From the NCBI GenBank assembly GCA_030760725.1, contig JASWHV010000003.1, forward strand, positions 113,864,153 through 113,928,152: a stretch of DNA of 64,000 bases. Reading direction: 5' to 3'. The notes beneath the pieces were generated by a model that saw nothing but the letters and a program-made list of their open reading frames with translations, was not told the origin of the DNA and did not search any database. The stretch is from Neostapfia colusana. Taxonomy: Eukaryota > Streptophyta > Magnoliopsida > Poales > Poaceae. Position numbers and translations under genes: made by a program. This document shows positions 57,762 through 64,000 of this stretch, in pieces. Numbering within the stretch: the first letter of the stretch is position 1; each line of letters starts with the position of its first letter.

Positions 57762-59141
57762 AATGTGATGCGAGGACGGGTGAACCACGTGACCATGGAA
57801 GAAGCGCAAGAGGCACCCGACGTGGTAGTTGGTAAGTTTCCTGCCAATTTACACATTGCAACCCTGTTGTTCGATTCTGGTGCTACCCACTCGTTCATTG
57901 CACGAGGGTTTGTTAAGAAGCATGATCTAGCAACAACACAAATGAACCATATGCTAGCAGTAAACTCTCCAGGTGGAGAAATAAGGACAAGACAAGTGTG
58001 TCCCAAGGTGAATCTAGACATTAATGGGGTAGTATTTACTGCCAACTTCATAGTGATAGATTCACAAGGGATAGATATTATTTTGGGCATGGATTGGTTC
58101 ACCAAACATAAGGGAATCATCCATTGTTCGACCAGAACGGTGGAACTAACTCACCCTAGTGGCACAAGAGTAAAGTTCATAACAATACAAGAGCCTAGGA
58201 GGGACATTAAATTAAATATAGTTGAGGTGAAAGTGGAGGAGATCAGGATTATCAGGGAATATCCAGACGTTTTTCCAGAGGAGTTGCCAGGTATGCCTCC
58301 TGACCGTGAAGTGTAATTCGCGATTGAGCTACTCCCTGGAACAGCTCCGATATACAAGAGACCTTATCGGATGGACTCCAAGCAGCTGGGAGAACTCAAG
58401 GATCATTTAAGAGAATTGACAGGGAAGGGGTACATTCGTCCTAGTTCCTCACCATGGGGAGCTCCAGTGATATTTGTGCCCAAGAAGGATGGGACCCAAA
58501 GGCTATGTGTGGACTACTGTGCGTTGAATGAGGTAACCATCAAGAACAAGTATCCATTACCCCTCATTGAAGAGTTGTTTGATCAGTTGAGGGGAGCTTG
58601 TGTGTTCTCGAAAATTGATCTCAGGTCGGGATACCACCAACTTAGGATAAGGCAAACTGATATTCCCAAGACAGCTTTCGTATCTCGGTACGGATTGTAT
58701 GAATACACCGTCATGCCTTTCGGGCTAACTAATGCCCCAGCATACTTCATGTACCTCATGAACAAGGTATTCATGGAATATCTGGATAAATTTGTGGTGG
58801 TTTTCATAGATGACATTCTCGTCTTCTCCAAAGATGAAGAGGAACATGAGAAACATCTAAGGTTGGTGTTGCAGAAGCTGAGAGAACACCAACTATATGC
58901 CAAGTTGAGCAAGTGTGAGTTTTGGCTGAAGAGAGTTCCCTTCTTAGGATATATCATCTCGGAGGGAGGAATCTCCGTAGATCCCGCCAAGATCGAGGAT
59001 GTACAGAAGTGGAAGACCCCTGAGAATGTCGGGGAAGTTCGAAGCTTCTTAGGATTGGCTGGATACTATCGACGGTTTATCGAGGGTTTCTCCAAGATTT
59101 CGAGACCCCTCACCAAACTGTTGGAGAAGGGAATCACATTC
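57762..59141 (+). pseudogene. pol: A3 protease and RT, interrupted by A4
   Basis: The protease shows DSGATHSFIA (about 57875-57905) and ends in TAA-type loss at 58314-58316 (GAA to TAA in the REVEF block). RT is then open: CVDYCALN (Cys replaces Arg), VFIDDILVFS (about 58800-58830), FLGLAGYYRRFIEGF and LLEKGITF, where A4 starts. RNase H and integrase are missing from the window; they should continue beyond the far end of A4. Confidence 0.92.
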
Positions 59142-59476
59142 TGTCACACCCGGTTTCTCCGAAGAACAACCGAGTGAATATCACATGTATGCCAGGATCA
59201 TTTTCTCATACATGTGATGACAAATAGTTAAGCATCATTTATTACAAGCCAGGTGTCAAATATAAATAAGTCTTACATAGCACATGTCTCGATGGACGAT
59301 AATAAGTTCATAACATAAAATAGCAGCGGAATATTACTCTTGTGGGCTCCGTCACAGGCGTTGCCCGGGGGACTCCATGAACCTAGAATCCTTCTTCGGG
59401 TCCGATGTCTTGGTCATTGAACACCACATCATTCTCTTGACCTGAGCAGCAATATGAACCAACAAATATGCAAGGT

Positions 59477-60197
59477 TGAGCACCAATGGTACTCAGCAAG
59501 TGTGGGAAGGTTATGTCATGCATGGCTAGAACAAGGAGAGGTTGAACTCATGGTTGAAGCACTACGCAATTATTGCCTGCCACCTTAGCTTATTAAGCAC
59601 CTACATTACTACACAGGTGAAATGGTCCCAAACTCCCATCCCATCATCATAATCAAATAACCATAACATCATTTCCAATGATAAGCTTCCCGCTTAACAT
59701 CCACAACTTCCAAAATCATCATCCTCTAATCATGAATAAGTCCAAGCTTCTCTTGACCGTGAGCACGACTCTCATGACAGTTTTGACTCTGCAGAGTTTG
59801 TACCACTGTACCCACATGTAGTGATTTCATCCCCCGTTGCAGGGTGGACTAAAAGAACCTCCATTATGCCAGTGGCTACGAACCACCTTCACACTTCCCA
59901 GGTGTGTAACCAGGAGATCACTACGAAACTTTACAAAGGGATTCCCGATGAGCGTGGGCCCACTGAGGTTTCACCCCTAACAGCATACAATAGGCTCTAA
60001 CCCCGCTGCAGTGGCCCCCTCTTGAGCCTTGCGGTTCATATGGTAGTCCAGCTGACACCTATTCCCCGCACCATCCAACACACCCATACTACGCCGGGGA
60101 TACACCTAATTAATTGGCCAAGCTGTCCCATCTCAGCATGTGGTTGGCACGGTAAAACCAGGTTACATGCTCCATGAACCGGTCCTTAGGATCCAGG
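59477..60197 (-). other. Conserved block and hairpin in A4 LTR
   Basis: The block is at 59748-60197. ACTCTGCAGAGT (59786-59797) is perfect and CTCTCATGACAG (59769-59780) has one change. On the minus strand the hairpin (59495-59477) is TGAGTACC/ATT/GGTGCTCA, with a G-U pair replacing A-U. Confidence 0.72.
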
Positions 60198-62196
60198 CAA
60201 GTACTAAACACAAACCCGAGTCTCGTGCACCTAGCACCAACCAAATCACCCAACTTGCCTTGATCCCTACCTCTACATAACTCATAACATCTCATTCAAG
60301 AGTAAGGTAAATAAATTGATGATCTTATACCCCAATTATCCCATTCTAAGCATGGCTAAGCATAACAATAAATGACATGATAAAATAAATCCCAACACAA
60401 GCTACAAGGAAACAAGGTAATGCAATTCTAGGGAAACTTCCTAGCATGGGTTTCATATTTCAATTGACAATGCAAATAATTCTATCTACACATCCTAGTA
60501 TAGGATCAAAGTGGTCAAGGACACTTGCCTTCTTCTTGCTGCTCTGAGAATGGAAATTCTTGGTCTTGGAAGGGAAGAACTTGCTCTGGGGCAGGTTCTA
60601 TTCATGCCAACACACATAACAAAAGAAAATAACAATCCATAAGACATAGTTCACACTTTCACTTCATACAACCACACATTCACATCTATGTAAGTCATTC
60701 ACATTTCTAAGTGTTGTGGTTACTCTATGTGTGTTGATTTTTGGCTTACATGCACTTTTAAACATGAGCATATGATTTCTAACTTTTGGTATTCAGATTT
60801 ATGTTTGCACACTATATATGAATTTCAAATTTGAATAAATTCCTTATATTCCATTGATACACATCTTAGCTACCAATTATGCATGAAAGGTATTTTCCTA
60901 CTTCAAATGGGTTTTCAGATCCTCTACCAAATCCTAAACTGAAATCTTTGGATTTGGAAACTTCATTTATCATTTTCTAGTTATGCATACCTAGTTGCTA
61001 TATTTTCAGATTTATTTCCTATGCCTAAATGTGAACTTTATTATGAAAATAGTAAGACACCACATATAAGCAGAATAGGTTCTGATATAAAATATTAAAT
61101 AATATATTTTTGAACTTCTCCTCTGATGTGAACTAATTTAAATCTATTTTACCCATTTCAGAATTATTTATTAACCTAAAAATGTGTTCCTAAAACTAAT
61201 AAACATGAACACACCCAAACAGATTTCATTTCAGCCTAAAATTTATTTTTAGTTCATTCTAAAGTTTCCCAAGTGTTAGTAGAGTTTAAACTTGAATTTA
61301 CAATGTGTTTGTATTTCCTTTTAAATTTAAATCCTAGTCACACATTCAATTTCTAAATTAAATACCATATAGGGTTAAAACGTTAAGTTCACCCTACTAC
61401 AGGGTCTAATTTATTATTTTAAGAATTTCCAGGGGCCTAACTATGCATAACAGAGGGGTTTTGCTAATTTTTATTAAGTCCAGGGGCTAAAACTGATTTT
61501 TAATTGAATTTACATGAATTTCTGAAGTTCCAGGGGCTAGATCAAAAGTTTCCGGGGCTAGCTTGTATTTTCCGAGATCCCCAGGGGGTAGCGCGTAAGA
61601 ATCACGGCCTTTATAATGCGGGGCTGACGTGGACCGTCCGATTTAAAACAGACGGCTGAGATTATAACGTCGAACCGGTACGCGCGGGTTTTAATTCCAC
61701 CGTGCGATTTAAAATAGACAGCGCACAAGTGGCCACATCGCTCTGGCCGAGCGCGGGCGGCGCTTCCCGGCGGCGGGAGGCGGCGATCTCGCCGGAAAAC
61801 TTCGGATCTTCGTCTATTCTTCGTAAAACTGGAATTTCATGGCATAGATCGGTAGAGGGGAGGTCGGGGATCTCACCTCGGGGTTTTTCTTGAGCTCGGA
61901 GGTCCTGGAAGGCGGTCGGCGACGAGGTCCGAGTTTTCTGCACCTGTGTGATTCCCCGGGGGCTGTGGAACACGATCAGCGCGTTAGATCAAAGAACCCG
62001 AGCAAAGATCGAGAGAAATCGGTGATCGGAGCTTCGGTTCTCACCGGGAGGAAAAACAGCTGATCGCGGTTAAAAAACGGGACGATGCCGGTGTTTATAT
62101 AGCCGGGGGAGGGTGGCGTTCGGTTGTGATCGAGCTGGAGTCGTCCATAACCGAAATTGAGCTGGGATACGTGGGTATCCGGGGTGATTTCGATTC

Positions 62197-62228
62197 GGGG
62201 GGGGGGGGGCGGGGGGGGGGGGGGGGGG
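62197..62228 (+). repeat. Guanine homopolymer with one interruption
   Basis: A run of G with a single C at about 62210. A3 has only five C at the matching place (CCCCCGAATCG), so this expanded in A4 or reflects a sequencing or assembly error. It could form a G-quadruplex on the strand opposite to A4 transcription. Confidence 0.85.
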
Positions 62229-62519
62229 AGAGAGGAGTCCCGGTCGGCCAAGCGCGCACGCGAGGAGGAAGAAGATGGTGGGCCCCACACGTCAGTGAGA
62301 AGAAAACGGGGCGCACGGCTGCGGGCTGGTGCGGGGGTGAGGTGGGCCGGCTGGTGGGTTTCGGCCCACTGGGCGGAGGGTTTTGTTTTTTTTCTTTTTC
62401 TTTTTCTTTTCTGTTTTGAGTTGAATTTGAATTCCAATTTGAATTTGAATTTCTGCACCACATGCAATACGCCCAAATTTTTTTAAAATTCCCCTCTTAA
62501 CAGGTTTTGGGGTGTTACA

Positions 62520-62551
62520 GCTCTACCCCCCTTAAAAGAAATCTCGTCCTC
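62520..62551 (-). promoter_or_regulatory. A4 pre-PPT hairpin and polypurine tract
   Basis: On the minus strand CTTTTAAGGGGGGTAGAGC ends at the LTR. The hairpin arm reads AATCCCG rather than AATCTCG, leaving one C-A mismatch. Confidence 0.82.
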
Positions 62552-62564
62552 GGGATTGGTGGTT

Positions 62565-64000
62565 CTAAGAAAACAATTCTGGAAACTGTGCCTTAAGCTC
62601 GTCTTCTCGCTCCCATGTGGCTTCCTCTTCCGAGTGATGCTTCCACTGCACCTTGCACATCCGGATTCTTTTATTTCTTGTGAGGCGTTCCATTGTCTCC
62701 AAAACCTTGACCGGTTGCTCGGCATAAGGCAGATCCTCGGCTACGTCAACCTCATTCATGGGTAACATCTCTTCAGGTGTCCTCAGACATTTCTTGAGCT
62801 GTGACACATGGAATACATCGTGCACATCCGATAGGCGAGCCGGCAGTTCTAGTTGATATGCCACTTCGCCTTTCCTCTCCAGAACTTGAAAGGGTCCGAT
62901 GTATCGAGGTGATAACTTCCCTTTCACCTTGAACTGACAAAGTCCTCGAATAGGAGACACCTTGAGGTAGACATAGTCCCCCACGTTGAAAACGAGTTCT
63001 CTTCGTACATCGGCATAGCTCTTTTGTCGTCTCTGTGCTATCCTCAAGTTGTTGCGGATTTCCCTCACCTTCGCCTCGGCTTCTTGTAGTACTTCGGGCC
63101 CAAACACTTTGCTTTCCCCCGTTTGGTTCCAAAATAGGGGAGTTCTACACTTCCTCCCATACAAAGCTTCAAACGTTGACATCTTCATACTAGCCTGATA
63201 GCTGTTGTTATAGGAGAACTCCACATACGGTAAGTTCTTATCCCAACTCCAATTGTTTTTGAGTGCACACGCTCTCAGCATATCCTCAAGGATCTGATTC
63301 GTTCTTTTCGTCTGCCCGTCAGTTTCGGGATGATAGGCAGAACTAAAATTCAGATGGGTTCCGTTGGTTTCATGCAACTTCTGCCAGAACCTTGAGGTGA
63401 ACTGTGTCCCTCGATCCGACACTATCTTCTTTGGCACTCCATGGTAACATACGATCCTTGACATGTACAACTCTGCCAATTTGGATCCGCTGTAGTTTTC
63501 TTTCACGGGGATGAAATGAGCTACTTTGGTTAGCCTGTCGATGATGACCCATATCGAATCATATCCTGATTGGGTCCTAGGCAATCCCACTATGAAATCC
63601 ATACCGATTTCTTCCCATTTCCATTCAGGCACTTTGAGTGGTTGCAACAATCCCGCAGGTCGTTGATGTTCTGCTTTTACCAACTGACAAGTGTCACATA
63701 GGGCAACATGTTCCGCGACATCTCGCTTCATTCCATACCACCAATACCTGCTCTTGAGGTCATGGTACATCTTCGTACTCCCAGGATGAATGGAATAGTC
63801 GGAATCATGAGCCTCCTTCAAAATCAATTCACGGATCTCCTTTACTTCAGGCACACTGATTCTTTTCCCGTGCCACACTGTACCTTGTTCATCCTCTCTG
63901 AAACCAGGGGCTTTATTTTCCTGGATGAGTTGTCTGATTTCTTGTATCTTCTCGTCATTCTTTTGACCATCGCATATGTCTTGCTCTAGTGTGGAGTCCA
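62565..64000 (-). CDS. pol: A4 integrase and chromodomain, open frame, catalytic Glu replaced
   Basis: An uninterrupted frame runs from the window edge to TAG at 62565. It covers the RNase H-integrase spacer (GFREDEQGTVWHGK), the zinc-binding region (CDTCQLVKAEH), the DDE core (GLPRTQS, SDRGTQF), the GPY-type region (KLSPRYIGPFQVL) and a chromodomain (CKVQWKHHSEEEATWERED). It is the longest intact stretch in family A here. However, TDGQTER reads TDGQTKR: codon 63308-63306 is AAA, so the third catalytic residue is Lys and strand transfer should fail. HPQTD also reads HPETD. The chromodomain keeps the Trp of the cage but lacks other aromatic residues, as in plant group II chromodomains (family knowledge). 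The 5' end lies outside the window. Confidence 0.93.
   Translation of the reverse strand, partial: DSTLEQDICDGQKNDEKIQEIRQLIQENKAPGFREDEQGTVWHGKRISVPEVKEIRELILKEAHDSDYSIHPGSTKMYHDLKSRYWWYGMKRDVAEHVALCDTCQLVKAEHQRPAGLLQPLKVPEWKWEEIGMDFIVGLPRTQSGYDSIWVIIDRLTKVAHFIPVKENYSGSKLAELYMSRIVCYHGVPKKIVSDRGTQFTSRFWQKLHETNGTHLNFSSAYHPETDGQTKRTNQILEDMLRACALKNNWSWDKNLPYVEFSYNNSYQASMKMSTFEALYGRKCRTPLFWNQTGESKVFGPEVLQEAEAKVREIRNNLRIAQRRQKSYADVRRELVFNVGDYVYLKVSPIRGLCQFKVKGKLSPRYIGPFQVLERKGEVAYQLELPARLSDVHDVFHVSQLKKCLRTPEEMLPMNEVDVAEDLPYAEQPVKVLETMERLTRNKRIRMCKVQWKHHSEEEATWEREDELKAQFPELFS

Larger units (their letters stand above)
51947..59141 (+). mobile_element. A3: family A element, 5' LTR to RT, cut by A4
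   Basis: It has a complete 5' LTR, primer site, leader with ORF0, gag, protease and RT up to the RNase H connection, where A4 is inserted after CATTC (59137-59141). A2 reads straight through this point (ITFTWTP), confirming a clean insertion. It is the best copy for studying the family A leader. Confidence 0.94.
59142..62519 (-). repeat. A4 3' LTR (3,378 bp)
   Basis: On the plus strand TGTCACACCC...GGGGTGTTACA. TATATAAA is at 62101-62094 (minus), the donor-like site at 61876-61871 and the CCCCTGG-type units at about 61395-61600. A G-run of about 31 bases (62197-62228) lies in U3. Confidence 0.95.
59142..64000 (-). mobile_element. A4: family A element, 3' part, minus strand, most deeply nested
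   Basis: On the minus strand it holds an open integrase-chromodomain frame from the window edge, then the PPT and a complete 3' LTR ending at 59142. The flank CATTC is the expected duplication. The A4 LTR and the A3 5' LTR are inverted copies separated by 3.8 kb. Confidence 0.94.

Overview
Every base I can assign in this window belongs to an LTR retrotransposon. I found no host gene, rRNA, tRNA gene or CRISPR array. The organism is almost certainly a flowering plant and most likely a grass (inference). The reasons are chromodomain Ty3/Gypsy elements with ~3.2-3.4 kb LTRs, primer sites complementary to plant initiator tRNA-Met (TGGTATCAGAGCC), and Sirevirus-type Copia sequences, one with the dense GGACTAGTCC palindromes familiar from grass Sireviruses.

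I use working names. A = Gypsy family, LTR TGTAACACCCC...GGGTGTGACA (copies A1-A4). B = Gypsy family, LTR TGTGACACCC...GGGTGTCACA (copies B1-B3). C = Gypsy copy C1, LTR ending GGGCGTGACA. D = a long LTR starting TGTAAAATCCCC. E = a complete Copia element. F = a solo Sirevirus-type LTR.

Layout. The oldest element, C1 (+), lies at 18751-24665. Its 5' LTR is split by B1 (+, 12663-18750). B1 is split by A1 (-, 7605-12662), and A1 by A2 (+, 1-7604). To the right, the C1 integrase is split by D (+, 24666-27313, 36956-37647, 39005-39240). D is split three times: by E (-, 27314-36950, duplication GTTTG on both sides), by F (+, 37648-38999, duplication ATATG on both sides) and by B2 (+, 39241-48065). 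The B2 3' LTR is split by B3 (+, 48066-51946), the B3 gag by A3 (+, 51947-59141), and the A3 reverse transcriptase by A4 (-, 59142 to the window end). The right-hand stack is six insertions deep.

All polyproteins carry the expected gag, protease, RT, RNase H, integrase and (Gypsy) chromodomain order, but every copy is broken by stops, frameshifts, small deletions or a lost catalytic residue. The longest open stretch is the A4 integrase-chromodomain, whose catalytic Glu is Lys.

The most interesting signals are outside gag-pol. (1) Family A has an extra 771-nt sense ORF between the primer site and gag (A3 55574-56344; A1 9034-8264, exactly the same length). Its start encodes TARKSTGG, identical to residues 6-13 of the histone H3 tail around Lys9, in an element that also encodes a chromodomain. 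(2) The transcribed LTR regions of families A, B and C share a ~430-nt conserved block with compensating palindromes, plus a TGAGTAC/GTACTCA hairpin with variable loop. (3) Both A and B have a strong splice-donor-like site downstream of the TATA box and an acceptor-like site just before the first ORF. This predicts a 2.5-3 kb leader intron that would hold those structures. (4) Family B repeats its primer-binding site in a ~55-bp unit and carries a U3 array of about 13 G-box-like units.
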